Positions 1-8,062 of a DNA stretch of 49,180 nt are shown in pieces. The DNA comes from DASYQV01 sp036005125. Lineage in GTDB: Bacteria > Acidobacteriota > Vicinamibacteria > Vicinamibacterales > UBA2999. Made by a program: the position numbers and the translations under genes. How positions within the stretch are numbered: the stretch's first letter is position 1; each line of letters begins with the position of its first letter. Location of the stretch: positions 1 to 49,180 of the forward strand of contig DASYQV010000282.1 in assembly GCA_036005125.1 (NCBI GenBank), written 5' to 3'. The notes beneath the pieces were generated by a model. The model was not told the origin of the DNA and ran no database searches. It saw only the letters and a list, made by a program, of their open reading frames with translations.

Positions 1-2084
1 GAGAACGGAGCGGCCGCGGCACGCGCGACCGCGCGACGCACTTCCGCCACGCCGTCGCTGACGCCGACCAGTTGCGGCATGACTGCCGCAGCGCGCGCTG
101 TCTCCGCCTTTCCGGCGAGCAACGCTTCGACGCGCGGCGCCGCAATCGCGGCCGCAATCTCCAACGACGATTCGATCTCGGACGGGGGCATGCGACCGAT
201 GGGCCAGCGGCACGTCAGCGCCGCCAGGCCGCGACTGCCGAGCCGTATCGGGACCGCGACTTCCCAGGCGCCCTCGACGCACTCCGGCCCGACGCGCACT
301 TCGGCCTCGAGGGTCCGACTGCCGATGCGCGGCTGCAGCCCTCCACCGGCCGCCGCAATCGTCGCGACCGCTCCGGCCGCCGACGACTGCACCTCCACGC
401 GGCCGGCGCGAACGCAGGTCGCCACGCGCCCGAGCATCGTCTGCAGCGCAACCTCGTCATCCTCGGCGTCCTGCGTCAGACGCAACAAAGAGAGCGTAAG
501 ACCGGGCGACTCGGGGCCAGACAGCGGGTCCGGCGCGCCTTCGCGCTGAGCGGTGGCTCGAGCGGGTGCCGCCGTCCCATCGATCTGCCGTGCGAGCAGT
601 GCCGGCGCCGCGCGCGCCATTCGTCGTAATTGCCGGTCGTGCGCACTCGCATCGCCGCCGCGACCAGCGCGGCGCAGCGCGTCCATCCAGATCAGCAAGG
701 CTCGCGCCCGCCGCAGAGGAGAATGAATGCTCCGGGCCAGCCGGAGCACCGTATCGAGGCACTCGCGTGCGAGGCCGAAATCTCCGGCCGCGGTGAGCAC
801 GCGCAGATGCGCCGTGCGGGCGACGACCTGGAACAAGGGGTCGCGATGCGCGTCCGCCGCATTGACCGCCGTCCTCGCCCGCTGGCCCGCATCGAACAGC
901 CTGCCGGATTCAATGAGGATGCGGACGTGCGTCGCCAGCGTCGATATCGTCTCGAAGGGCATTTCGCCCGAGACGTTCGCAATCGGCGTCTCGACGAGGG
1001 GGAGCGCTTCGGCCGCGCGTCCTTGCCAGAAGAGACATCGCGCCAGCGCCGCATCTCTCCACCGCGACGTCGGTGACTCGTCGAGCCCCCCGGCCAGCCG
1101 CAGCGCGCGCAGCAGGGCCTCGGCTTCCGGCAGACGGCCGGCGTCGATGCGCGCCAGGGCCAGCCAGACGCGCGCGAGGAGGCCGGTGTTCCCCGGGACC
1201 GCTTCCGATGCGTCGGCCGCGCTCGTGAATGCGCGCTCCGCCTCCTCGGCATGGCCGCGTTCGAGGAACACACGCCCGAGCATCAGGCCAACTCGCGCGG
1301 TTCCACTCGAACTATGCCGTCGCTCCAGCGCGGCCGCACATTCCCGAAGCGTCCGAACGGCTGCAGCGTGACGCCCGGCGCGCGCCAGCTCCTCGGCGCG
1401 CTCGGCACGAGCCAGATACTTCAAACATTCCGTGGACTCGAGGCGCACACCCGCCTTGGGCCAGGCAGCGACGTCGCCGTAGGCGTGCCGGGCTTCTCGT
1501 ACAACCCACGCGCTCTTCGGGTCACTGAGGGCGTGCGGCGCAATCGTGACGAGCACGTGTGGCCGCGGGTTGAGCGTGGCGGCCCTGACGAGGAGCCACA
1601 GCGGGTTGAGCGTGCGGGCCAGTGTGCGCCGGCTGCCACCGCTGCCCACGATGAGCGCCAGCGCGCGATCTCGCAGCGCCTCCTCGACCCACGTGCGCAG
1701 GCGGTGGAACACGGCCGTCGCGATGGGTACGTAGCCGCGCCGCCGCGCCTCGCGGGCGATCACGTGCTGGAGCGCCCCTGCCTGATCGAGGGTGCCCGAC
1801 TGCACCGTAATCCACCGCGGCTCCCCATCGCAGCCATGATCGAGCAGATCGAGGATCGCCTCGAGGCCCGTCGGCGTGATGTCCACCGGTCGCGCCCCCG
1901 GGTCCCACGCTTCGAACGTGCTGCCGTCAGGCGCCACACCGCGGTCGATGCAGCGACCGGGCGGATCGCCGACCGGCTCGTGCCCCGGCAGCAGCGAGCG
2001 CAGCATCACGGACGAACCTGTTGCGAGGTCCCAGGCATGGTCCTCGGCGTACGGCAGAAACCGGTCGTGCAGCAGAGACGTCAT
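1..2084 (-). CDS. sigma-54-dependent transcriptional activator, N-terminal part (runs off left edge)
   Basis: The frame is open from an ATG at 2084 to the window edge, giving about 694 residues. Residues 1-200 match no domain I recognise. Roughly 225-480 is rich in Ala/Leu/Arg helices with the rhythm of TPR repeats. About 525-655 (ending near EAAAIAAPRVEALLAGKAET-like text) resembles a GAF-type sensor fold. From residue 669 the text PQLVGVSDGVAEVRRAV matches the conserved opening of the sigma-54 interaction AAA+ domain (LVG-S-x-x-M-x-x-V), and the frame leaves the window just before the expected Walker A motif. The AAA+ core and DNA-binding end are therefore not visible. Family knowledge: such proteins open sigma-54 promoters in response to a sensed signal. 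It is divergent from aroC, with 99 bp between starts. Without the missing part, the call rests on that short match plus the TPR/GAF-like layout. Confidence 0.7.
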   Translation of the reverse strand, partial: MTSLLHDRFLPYAEDHAWDLATGSSVMLRSLLPGHEPVGDPPGRCIDRGVAPDGSTFEAWDPGARPVDITPTGLEAILDLLDHGCDGEPRWITVQSGTLDQAGALQHVIAREARRRGYVPIATAVFHRLRTWVEEALRDRALALIVGSGGSRRTLARTLNPLWLLVRAATLNPRPHVLVTIAPHALSDPKSAWVVREARHAYGDVAAWPKAGVRLESTECLKYLARAERAEELARAGRHAAAVRTLRECAAALERRHSSSGTARVGLMLGRVFLERGHAEEAERAFTSAADASEAVPGNTGLLARVWLALARIDAGRLPEAEALLRALRLAGGLDESPTSRWRDAALARCLFWQGRAAEALPLVETPIANVSGEMPFETISTLATHVRILIESGRLFDAGQRARTAVNAADAHRDPLFQVVARTAHLRVLTAAGDFGLARECLDTVLRLARSIHSPLRRARALLIWMDALRRAGRGGDASAHDRQLRRMARAAPALLARQIDGTAAPARATAQREGAPDPLSGPESPGLTLSLLRLTQDAEDDEVALQTMLGRVATCVRAGRVEVQSSAAGAVATIAAAGGGLQPRIGSRTLEAEVRVGPECVEGAWEVAVPIRLGSRGLAALTCRWPIGRMPPSEIESSLEIAAAIAAPRVEALLAGKAETARAAAVMPQLVGVSDGVAEVRRAVARAAAAPF

Positions 2085-2166
2085 GCCGTGTGACGTGCAA
2101 GACGATCGCCGGCCGCGAACGCGCCGAGATCGCTGCGGTGTCGAGCCGAAGCGCGCAATTTCTTCG

Positions 2167-2174
2167 TATAGAAT
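2167..2174 (+). promoter_or_regulatory. -10 box for aroC, near-leaderless
   Basis: TATAGAAT sits 9 bp before the aroC ATG at 2184, so transcription would begin about 3-5 nt upstream of the start codon. No convincing -35 box and no Shine-Dalgarno sequence is visible. Confidence 0.45.
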
Positions 2175-2183
2175 GGGTCTCCG

Positions 2184-3392
2184 ATGCTGCGATTTCTTAC
2201 CGCCGGCGAGTCGCACGGGCAGGCGCTGGTCGCGACGCTCGATGGCCTGCCGGCCGGCCTTGACCTGGACTTCGGTCGCATCGACGCACAGCTTCGCCGC
2301 CGCCAGGGCGGCTACGGCCGCGGCAGGCGCATGGCCATCGAAAGCGATCGCGCGGAGATCCTGTCAGGCGTGCGGCGTGGCCGCACGACCGGCGCGCCAA
2401 TCGCGCTGCTCATCCGCAACAAGGATTGGGTCAACTGGCAGCAGACCATGTTCGTCGAGCCGGAGATGCCGCCGGATGCGGCCGGCTCAAACAAGGCGCC
2501 CGTGACGCGGCCCCGCCCAGGCCACGCGGATCTTGCGGGCGCCATCAAATACGGCCACTCAGACGTGCGCGACGTGCTCGAGCGTGCCAGTGCACGCGAG
2601 ACGGCTGCGCGCGTCGCGGTCGGCACCATCGCCCGGCAACTGCTGGCGCACTTCGGCATGGACGTCGTGAGCCATGTGGCGGTGATCGGCAACGCCGGCC
2701 TTCCCGCCGATCGCGTCGTCACGGCCGCGGAAGCGCGCAGCGTGCCCGAGGATGCGCCCCTTCGGTGCGTCGATCCCGACGTGCAGCAGCGCATGATCGC
2801 CGCGATCGACCTGGCTCGTGACGCAGGCGACACGCTCGGCGGGGCGTTCGAGGTTATCGTGACCGGAGTGCCCCCCGGCCTCGGTTCGTATGTTCAATGG
2901 GATCGGAAACTGGACGGCCGACTCGCGCAGGCAATCATGTGCATCCATGCGATCAAGGCGGTCGGCATCGGCATCGGGCCCGAGGTCGCGATCCGGCCGG
3001 GCTCGCGGGTGCACGACGAGATTCTGCCGCCGGCCGACGAGGACCATGCGGTCGAACGGCCGACCAACCGCGCCGGCGGCCTCGAGGGGGGCGTGACGAA
3101 CGGCGAGGACCTCCGCGTGATCGGCTTCATGAAGCCCATCTCGACGTTGATGAAGCCGCTGCGATCCATCGATTTGACGACGATGGCCGAGGCGCCCGCC
3201 GCGATCGAACGCAGCGACGTGTGTGCCGTGCCTGCGGCGGCGGTGGTCGCCGAAGCCATGGTCGCCTTCGTGCTGGCGGACGCATTCCTGGAAAAATTTG
3301 GCGGCGACTCCATCGACGAGATCGAGCGCCACTACGGCGCGACGCGCGACGAGGTACGCCGCCGCTTCGCCCGGCCACGTTCGACGGTCTAG
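2184..3392 (+). CDS. aroC: chorismate synthase
   Basis: It converts 5-enolpyruvylshikimate-3-phosphate to chorismate, the last shared step of aromatic amino acid synthesis, using reduced FMN in the cytoplasm. The protein has 402 residues, slightly longer than many homologues. Family signatures are complete: GESHG at residues 8-12 with catalytic His11, the arginine-rich FMN/substrate loop RRRQGGYGRGRRM near 38-50, and the RPGHADLAGAIKYGHSDVRD block near 111. The late block FMKPISTLMKPL near residue 315 is also typical. The start is fixed by MLRFLTAGESHG, which matches the family N-terminus. It stands alone, divergent from the sigma-54 activator and followed by a hairpin. Confidence 0.97.
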   Translation: MLRFLTAGESHGQALVATLDGLPAGLDLDFGRIDAQLRRRQGGYGRGRRMAIESDRAEILSGVRRGRTTGAPIALLIRNKDWVNWQQTMFVEPEMPPDAAGSNKAPVTRPRPGHADLAGAIKYGHSDVRDVLERASARETAARVAVGTIARQLLAHFGMDVVSHVAVIGNAGLPADRVVTAAEARSVPEDAPLRCVDPDVQQRMIAAIDLARDAGDTLGGAFEVIVTGVPPGLGSYVQWDRKLDGRLAQAIMCIHAIKAVGIGIGPEVAIRPGSRVHDEILPPADEDHAVERPTNRAGGLEGGVTNGEDLRVIGFMKPISTLMKPLRSIDLTTMAEAPAAIERSDVCAVPAAAVVAEAMVAFVLADAFLEKFGGDSIDEIERHYGATRDEVRRRFARPRSTV

Positions 3393-3418
3393 TGGAGTGT
3401 GTCTTCGAAATGTAAAGC

Positions 3419-3441
3419 GGGCCGTTCCGATGGAACGGCCC
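3419..3441 (+). terminator. hairpin downstream of aroC
   Basis: A perfect 10-bp stem, GGGCCGTTCC / GGAACGGCCC, with a GAT loop lies 27 bp after the aroC stop. No T-tract follows on the plus strand, so it may be factor-dependent or an RNA-end stabiliser. Its core GCCGTTCC/GGAACGGC also occurs in the repeat inside rsmB. Confidence 0.5.
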
Positions 3442-3528
3442 GAAAATGACGAACCAGCTCTCGCACTGTGAATTGCGGTGCGAACGATACATGGCGCCAC
3501 ACCAGGAGTTGGGCACGGGAGGTGCGAA

Positions 3529-4767
3529 ATGAGCAGAAATCTTTGGACGGTGATCGCTGCGGTGGCTGTGATTGTGGCCATGACCGTGATCATGAAACTG
3601 GTACCCCCGGCCGCTGTTGCGAGCGAAGACCCGCGGCCTGGAGGCGCGGCCAAGGCGGGACCAGCGCCGAAGACCACATGGGGCGAACCGGACCTGCAGG
3701 GCATCTGGACCAGCAAGTACCAGACTCCCCTGGAACGACCCGCGAAGTACGCGAACAAGCTGACGTTAACCGAGGAAGAAAGGGCCGACCTGGATCAGGT
3801 CAGAGCAAAGAGCGCTCGCAGAGATACTCGAGCGCAGAGGGGGACTGAAAGCGACGTCGCCGGAGCCTACAACGCCGTTTTCCAGAGCATGAAGGCCACA
3901 GGCCCCCGCACCTCGTTGATCGTGGATCCGCCGGATGGGAGAATTCCTGCGTTCACACCAGAGGCGAGAAGGCGGCTGAACGAAATACGCGAATTCGAGG
4001 TCATGACGATACAGGCCACAGAAACATGCCGGACTCGTCAGACCGAGTGTGCTGACTGGAAGTACGCGCCGCCGTCGCCCCGAATGTATGAGGTCCCTCC
4101 GCACTACAACACGAAAAACCTGAATCGCGTCGACGGGCCGGAGGATCGTGCGATGACCGAGCGTTGTATGGTCGCCGTGCTGCCCGACTTCGGTGGGTTC
4201 CGCCGGATCGTACAGACCGCCCAAGCTGTCGCGATTTTCTATGACGTGGGTCAGGGGCAGGGATGGCAGCGCGTCATTCCGATAACGACGAAACCCCATC
4301 TGCCATCCCACGTCCGCCAGTGGTGGGGAGACTCGCGCGGTCGTTGGGAAGGCAATACGCTGGTCGTCGACGTCACCAATTTCTCACCCAAGAGTGACTT
4401 CGCCGGCTCCCGCGAGAACCTGCACCTGGTCGAACGGTGGACGCGGCTGGACACGAATACGATTGAGTACGCCGTCACGATCGAGGATCCCACGACCTGG
4501 ACCAAACCGTGGACCGTCACGCAGGAAATGGGAAAGCTCGACGATCCGACGAACCGTATCTATACCGAGCCTCGATGCCATGAAGGTAATTACGGTCTGA
4601 TGACGATGCTCGTGGGCGCACGCGCGGATGAGAAGGCGTTTGCCGAAAGGCGTGGTCCCCATCCGGCTACCAGGGACACTACTAAGCTCGGATTTGGAGA
4701 CGCTCAGGACGAACTTGCGGCCGGAGGACCGACGAATCCGGCGAGAACGATTTCGATTGAGCGCTGA
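3529..4767 (+). CDS. exported or membrane-anchored protein of unknown function
   Basis: 412 residues from an ATG at 3529, chosen because GGGAGG lies 5 bp upstream and the protein then begins directly with a signal/anchor segment (NLWTVIAAVAVIVAMTVIM). An upstream in-frame start at 3478 would add 17 residues ahead of that segment and lacks a ribosome site. The mature part begins with a Trp-rich motif TWGEPDLQGIWTSKYQTPLE around residues 57-76 and then a charged helix. The second half has many Trp/Asp-rich stretches (RQWWGDSRGRWEGNTLVVDV, ERWTRLDTNTIEYAVTIEDP). I recall this Trp-rich layout from acidobacterial hypothetical proteins but know no function. It is a single gene between aroC and def. 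Confidence 0.85.
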   Translation: MSRNLWTVIAAVAVIVAMTVIMKLVPPAAVASEDPRPGGAAKAGPAPKTTWGEPDLQGIWTSKYQTPLERPAKYANKLTLTEEERADLDQVRAKSARRDTRAQRGTESDVAGAYNAVFQSMKATGPRTSLIVDPPDGRIPAFTPEARRRLNEIREFEVMTIQATETCRTRQTECADWKYAPPSPRMYEVPPHYNTKNLNRVDGPEDRAMTERCMVAVLPDFGGFRRIVQTAQAVAIFYDVGQGQGWQRVIPITTKPHLPSHVRQWWGDSRGRWEGNTLVVDVTNFSPKSDFAGSRENLHLVERWTRLDTNTIEYAVTIEDPTTWTKPWTVTQEMGKLDDPTNRIYTEPRCHEGNYGLMTMLVGARADEKAFAERRGPHPATRDTTKLGFGDAQDELAAGGPTNPARTISIER

Positions 4768-4771
4768 TCGA

Positions 4772-4885
4772 GGAAGTGGAAAGTGGAGAAGTGGAAAGTG
4801 GAAAAGTAAGTTGAAAAGGCGCCGGTGCTCGGCGCACCGCTCCGGGCCCACTTTTTACCTGTTCCACTTTCCACTTTCCACTTCT
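4772..4885. repeat. intergenic tandem-word inverted repeat (GTGGAAA)
   Basis: The left arm repeats GTGGAAAGTGGA/AGTGGAAA words; the right arm (about 4848-4885) carries the complementary CCACTTTCCACTTTCCACTT. Together they can fold into a long imperfect hairpin around a GC-rich centre. It lies between the exported protein and def. Confidence 0.85.
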
Positions 4886-4943
4886 GGAGTGGTCCCGATT
4901 CGTACGCCGACGCGACCGCTTCGTGAAAACGCTCTCGCCTCCG

Positions 4944-5453
4944 ATGATTCGCGAGATTCTCCACTACGGCGCCGCCGTCCTGCATCGCCCCGCTCAGCCC
5001 GTCGCCGAGATCACCGCCGACATCCATCAACTCGTCGACGATCTGATTCAAACGATGTACGCGGCGCCCGGCATCGGTCTCGCCGCCCCGCAGGTTGGCG
5101 TCGCGCTGCGTGTCTTCGTGGTCGACCTGTCGGTCGGCCGCAACCCGGCGGAGCTGATGACGTTCATCAACCCCGAGTTCGTCGAGCGGGACGGCATGCA
5201 GCTCGAAGAAGAAGGCTGTTTGAGCGTGCCCGGCTTCAATGCCACCGTGGCGCGTCCGGCACGGGCGGTTGTCAAAGGTCTGGACCGCGAGGGCAAGGAG
5301 CAGACGGTTGAAGGTACGGGGCTGCTGGCGCGCGCCTTCCAGCACGAGATGGATCACCTTGAGGGAACCGTGTTCGTCGATCGGCTGCGAGGGATTCAAA
5401 AAGACCTCATCCTCAGCAAGATCCGGAAGCTCACGCGCGCCGGCAAATGGTAG
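4944..5453 (+). CDS. def: peptide deformylase
   Basis: It removes the formyl group from N-terminal formyl-methionine of new proteins and is metal-dependent. Counting from the ATG at 4944 (169 aa), the three family motifs are complete: GIGLAAPQVG at 43-52, EGCLS at 90-94 with the metal-binding Cys, and HEMDH at 134-138 with two metal-binding His and the catalytic Glu. A GTG at 4923 would add seven residues; I prefer the ATG because MIREILHYG matches the usual family N-terminus, but neither start has a clear ribosome site. The 3' end overlaps fmt by 7 bp, so the two are translationally coupled, which fits their opposite actions on the formyl group. Confidence 0.96.
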   Translation: MIREILHYGAAVLHRPAQPVAEITADIHQLVDDLIQTMYAAPGIGLAAPQVGVALRVFVVDLSVGRNPAELMTFINPEFVERDGMQLEEEGCLSVPGFNATVARPARAVVKGLDREGKEQTVEGTGLLARAFQHEMDHLEGTVFVDRLRGIQKDLILSKIRKLTRAGKW

Positions 5454-6418
5454 ACGCGCTGCGAATCGTTTTCATGGGCACACCGGCCTTCGCCGTGCCG
5501 ACACTCGGCGGCCTGCTCGCGTCGCGCCACACGGTGGCGGGAGTGGTGACGCAACCCGACAAGCCACGCGGACGCGGTCAGAAGGTCAGCGACGCCCCGG
5601 TAAAAACACTGGCGGTCGAACGCGGGCTGCCGATCATCCAGCCCGCGCGCTTGCGCGAGCCGGATGTCGAGGCGGCGCTCCGCGCATGGCGTCCCGATCT
5701 CGGCGTCGTCGCCGCATACGGCAAGCTGATTCCCGATGCTCTGTTGACGATCCCACGCCTGGGGATGATCAACGTGCACGCTTCTCTTCTGCCGAAGTAT
5801 CGGGGAGCGGCCCCGATCCAGTGGGCGATCATCAACGGCGAAACCGAGACGGGTGTCACGATCATGCGGGTCATTCGCGAGCTCGACGCCGGGGCGATGT
5901 TCGCAAAGGCGGTGCGGCCGATCGGCCCCGAAGAGACCAGCGACGTCGTGGAACGGGACCTCGCCGAGCTCGGCGCGCGTCTGCTGGTCAGCGTCGTGGA
6001 CCGCATCGCCGAGGGGACCGCCACCGAAGAGGCGCAGGATGACTCGCAGGCCAGCTTCGCGCCGCGCCTCACCAAGGACGAAGGCCTGATTGATTGGAGC
6101 CTGCGGGCACGGGCAATCCACGACCGGGTACGCGGCCTGCATCCATGGCCCCACGCGTACACGTTCATCGATGGTGAGCGCACGATCATCCTGCGGAGTC
6201 GCGTCGAAGGGGCCGACGCGGCGCGGGGTCCCGCTGGCGACGCGCCTGCCCCTGGAACCGTGACTCACGTCACGCGCGACGCTCTTCATGTCGCCACCGG
6301 CGCTGCAGGCGTGCTGGCCATCGTCGAGCTGCAGCCCGACGGACGACGGCCGATGACGGCGCGCGACTTCCTCGCGGGCCGGCCGGTGCTTGCGGGCTCC
6401 GTGTTCGGCGCCCCGTGA
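5447..6418 (+). CDS. fmt: methionyl-tRNA formyltransferase
   Basis: It transfers a formyl group from 10-formyl-tetrahydrofolate to initiator Met-tRNA. 323 residues, near the usual length. The catalytic trio is visible: Asn109 and His111 in INVHASLLPKYRGAAP, and Asp147 in RELDAGAM. The N-terminal IVFMGTPAFAVPTL is the standard Rossmann opening, and a smaller C-terminal OB-like domain follows from about 210. The start overlaps def (ATGGTAG) and the end overlaps rsmB by four bases (GTGA), so def-fmt-rsmB should be one translationally coupled unit. Confidence 0.97.
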   Translation: MVDALRIVFMGTPAFAVPTLGGLLASRHTVAGVVTQPDKPRGRGQKVSDAPVKTLAVERGLPIIQPARLREPDVEAALRAWRPDLGVVAAYGKLIPDALLTIPRLGMINVHASLLPKYRGAAPIQWAIINGETETGVTIMRVIRELDAGAMFAKAVRPIGPEETSDVVERDLAELGARLLVSVVDRIAEGTATEEAQDDSQASFAPRLTKDEGLIDWSLRARAIHDRVRGLHPWPHAYTFIDGERTIILRSRVEGADAARGPAGDAPAPGTVTHVTRDALHVATGAAGVLAIVELQPDGRRPMTARDFLAGRPVLAGSVFGAP

Positions 6419-7896
6419 CCGCCCCCGCGCGCACGGCGGCCTATCACGCGCTGCGCGCGGTTTCGACGGGCCGATTCGATCTGCCGACGGCCCTTGCTCA
6501 CAGTCGGCGTTCCCTCGATGACGAGCGCGATCGAGCACTTGCGGCGGCGATCGTCGTCGGGACGCTGCGGTGGCAGCGCACGCTCGATCATCTCATCACG
6601 CATTTCGCTCGACGCCCCGTCGCCCGGATGGACGAGGAAGTCCTGACGATCCTCCGCTCGAGCATGTATCAGCTGCTCCACCTGGATCGCGTGCCGGCCG
6701 CGGCGGTGGTCGACGATGCGGTCGATCTGACCCGCGCTGCGCGGAAGCCAAGTGCGGCCGGGTTCGTGAATGCGATCCTCAGATCGCTCTTACGTCAGCG
6801 CCATCGGCTTCCGCTGCCCGCACGACCGGACACTAAGGAACGGCGTCAAGCCGTTCCGGTAGACGCAGAACGGCATCAAGCCGTTCCCGAAGACGCAGAA
6901 CGGCATCAAGCCGTTCCCGAAGACGCAGAACGGCGTCAAGCCGTTCCTGAAGACGCGGCCGATTACCAGGCGAGGCTTGCGTATCTGGGCATCACCCATT
7001 CGCATCCCGATTGGCTCGTCGACCGCTGGTTGACTCGCTACGGATTCGAGGCAGCCGAGGCCTGGACGCGGTTCAATAACGACACGCCCGGTCTGACGAT
7101 TCGCGTCAACACGCTTCGTGCCAGCGTCGAGGATGCGATGCGCGTGCTCGCGACGGAGGGGATTGTCACCGAGCGGACGCGGTACGCCCCGAGTGGACTC
7201 GTGGTCACCGAAGGTAATCCGCTGCGCCGATCGCCGGATGGTCTCGTCTTCGTGCAGGACGAGGCCTCGCAGCTCGTTCCGCTCCTGGTGGATCCGCAAC
7301 CTGGCGAGCGGATCCTCGACCTGTGCGCGTCGCCCGGCGGAAAGACAACGGCCATGGCAGCAGCCATGCGCGATGAGGGGCTGATCGTCGCCTGCGACGT
7401 ACGTCCGCGGCGCGTTGAGTTGTTGCGTCGCACGGTCGAGATGAGCGGCGCGCGCCGCGTCCGCCTGCTGCAGGTGGACTCGCGAGGACCACTGCCCATG
7501 GGTCCCCTCTTCGACCGCGTGCTGGTCGACGCTCCCTGCTCCGGCCTTGGCACGATCCGACGCGATCCGGACATCCGCTGGCGCCGGCGCGCCGAGGAGC
7601 TGGCTGCGTTTGCAGACGACCAGGTCCGGCTGCTCGATCGCGCGGCGGCGGTGCTCGGCCCCGGCGGACGGCTCGTGTATGCGACCTGCTCGAGCGAGCC
7701 GGAGGAGAACGAGGAGGTTGTCGATCGATTCCTCGCCAGCCGTCCGGATGTAGAGCTGATCGATCTCCGCGCCGAGCCGCTGCCGGCAATGCTTCACCAG
7801 CTCGTTGACGATCGAGGCATGTTCAGGACGCTGCCATTCCGCCACGGTCTCGAGGCATTCTTCGGCGCGGTCCTGCGCCGCATCGCTCGTACGTAG
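6415..7896 (+). CDS. rsmB: 16S rRNA (cytosine-967-C5)-methyltransferase with in-frame repeat insertion
   Basis: It methylates C967 of 16S rRNA using SAM. 493 residues, about 40-50 more than usual. The N-terminal NusB-like RNA-binding domain spans about 1-130. The Rossmann methylase domain from about 190 carries LCASPGGKT near 302, DAPCSGLGTIRRDPDIRW near 372 and ATCSSEPEENEEVV near 422, with both functional Cys residues. Between the domains, residues 142-181 are four copies of ERRQAVP(V/E)DA encoded by a hairpin-forming 30-bp repeat; most of the extra length is this insertion. The start is a GTG overlapping the fmt stop. The last six codons are duplicated just past the stop (7877-7896 and 7897-7916). 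Confidence 0.95.
   Translation: MTAPARTAAYHALRAVSTGRFDLPTALAHSRRSLDDERDRALAAAIVVGTLRWQRTLDHLITHFARRPVARMDEEVLTILRSSMYQLLHLDRVPAAAVVDDAVDLTRAARKPSAAGFVNAILRSLLRQRHRLPLPARPDTKERRQAVPVDAERHQAVPEDAERHQAVPEDAERRQAVPEDAADYQARLAYLGITHSHPDWLVDRWLTRYGFEAAEAWTRFNNDTPGLTIRVNTLRASVEDAMRVLATEGIVTERTRYAPSGLVVTEGNPLRRSPDGLVFVQDEASQLVPLLVDPQPGERILDLCASPGGKTTAMAAAMRDEGLIVACDVRPRRVELLRRTVEMSGARRVRLLQVDSRGPLPMGPLFDRVLVDAPCSGLGTIRRDPDIRWRRRAEELAAFADDQVRLLDRAAAVLGPGGRLVYATCSSEPEENEEVVDRFLASRPDVELIDLRAEPLPAMLHQLVDDRGMFRTLPFRHGLEAFFGAVLRRIART
6838..6957 (+). repeat. four-copy 30-bp palindromic minisatellite inside rsmB
   Basis: Units begin at 6838, 6868, 6898 and 6928. Each has a palindromic 20-mer GAACGGC(G/A)TCAAGCCGTTCC, an 8-bp stem when the preceding base allows, plus a 10-bp spacer close to CGAAGACGCA. 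The period is a multiple of three, so the reading frame is preserved. Confidence 0.97.
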
Positions 7897-8034
7897 GCCG
7901 CATCGCTCGTACGTAGGCCGCATCTTTAGATGCGGCCCCGGGCCGGTCGGGTCGCTGTGCGACCCGACCAGCCAGCGCTGACTAGTCGGTCCGCCGAAGC
8001 GTTCCGCGAGGGCGGAAGACCCGGCCTACGTACG
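7877..8034. repeat. TAGGCC-type palindromic repeat, copy a, preceded by a 20-bp direct duplication
   Basis: GCCGCATCGCTCGTACGTAG occurs twice in a row (7877-7896, which includes the rsmB stop, and 7897-7916). It is followed by the hairpin GGCCGCATCTTTAGATGCGG (7917 on), further GGTCGGGTCG...CGACCCGACC hairpins, and a closing CCGGCCTACGTACG (to 8034) complementary to the CGTACGTAGGCCG at 7908. Related copies lie at 32467-32589 and 41717-41769. Confidence 0.85.
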
Positions 8035-8042
8035 ATGTTCGT

Positions 8043-8050
8043 GGTACGAT
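8043..8050 (+). promoter_or_regulatory. extended -10 box before the PASTA gene
   Basis: TGGTACGAT, an extended -10 (TG-n-TACGAT), ends 12 bp before the ATG at 8063, implying a transcript with a leader of only about 6 nt. It would let the PASTA-rpe-thioesterase genes be transcribed separately from def-fmt-rsmB. Confidence 0.45.
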
Positions 8051-8062
8051 GGATGCTTGCAG

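Noticed and set aside
1..2090. Several plus-strand frames of 150-280 codons at the left edge.
   Set aside because: They are antisense to the long minus-strand activator frame, Arg/Ala-rich in the way expected of shadow frames in GC-rich DNA, and show no domain.
6838..6957. Four regularly spaced palindromic 20-mers resemble a small CRISPR array.
   Set aside because: The spacers are only 10 bp and nearly identical to each other, the array is in frame inside rsmB, and no cas gene is present. It is a minisatellite.
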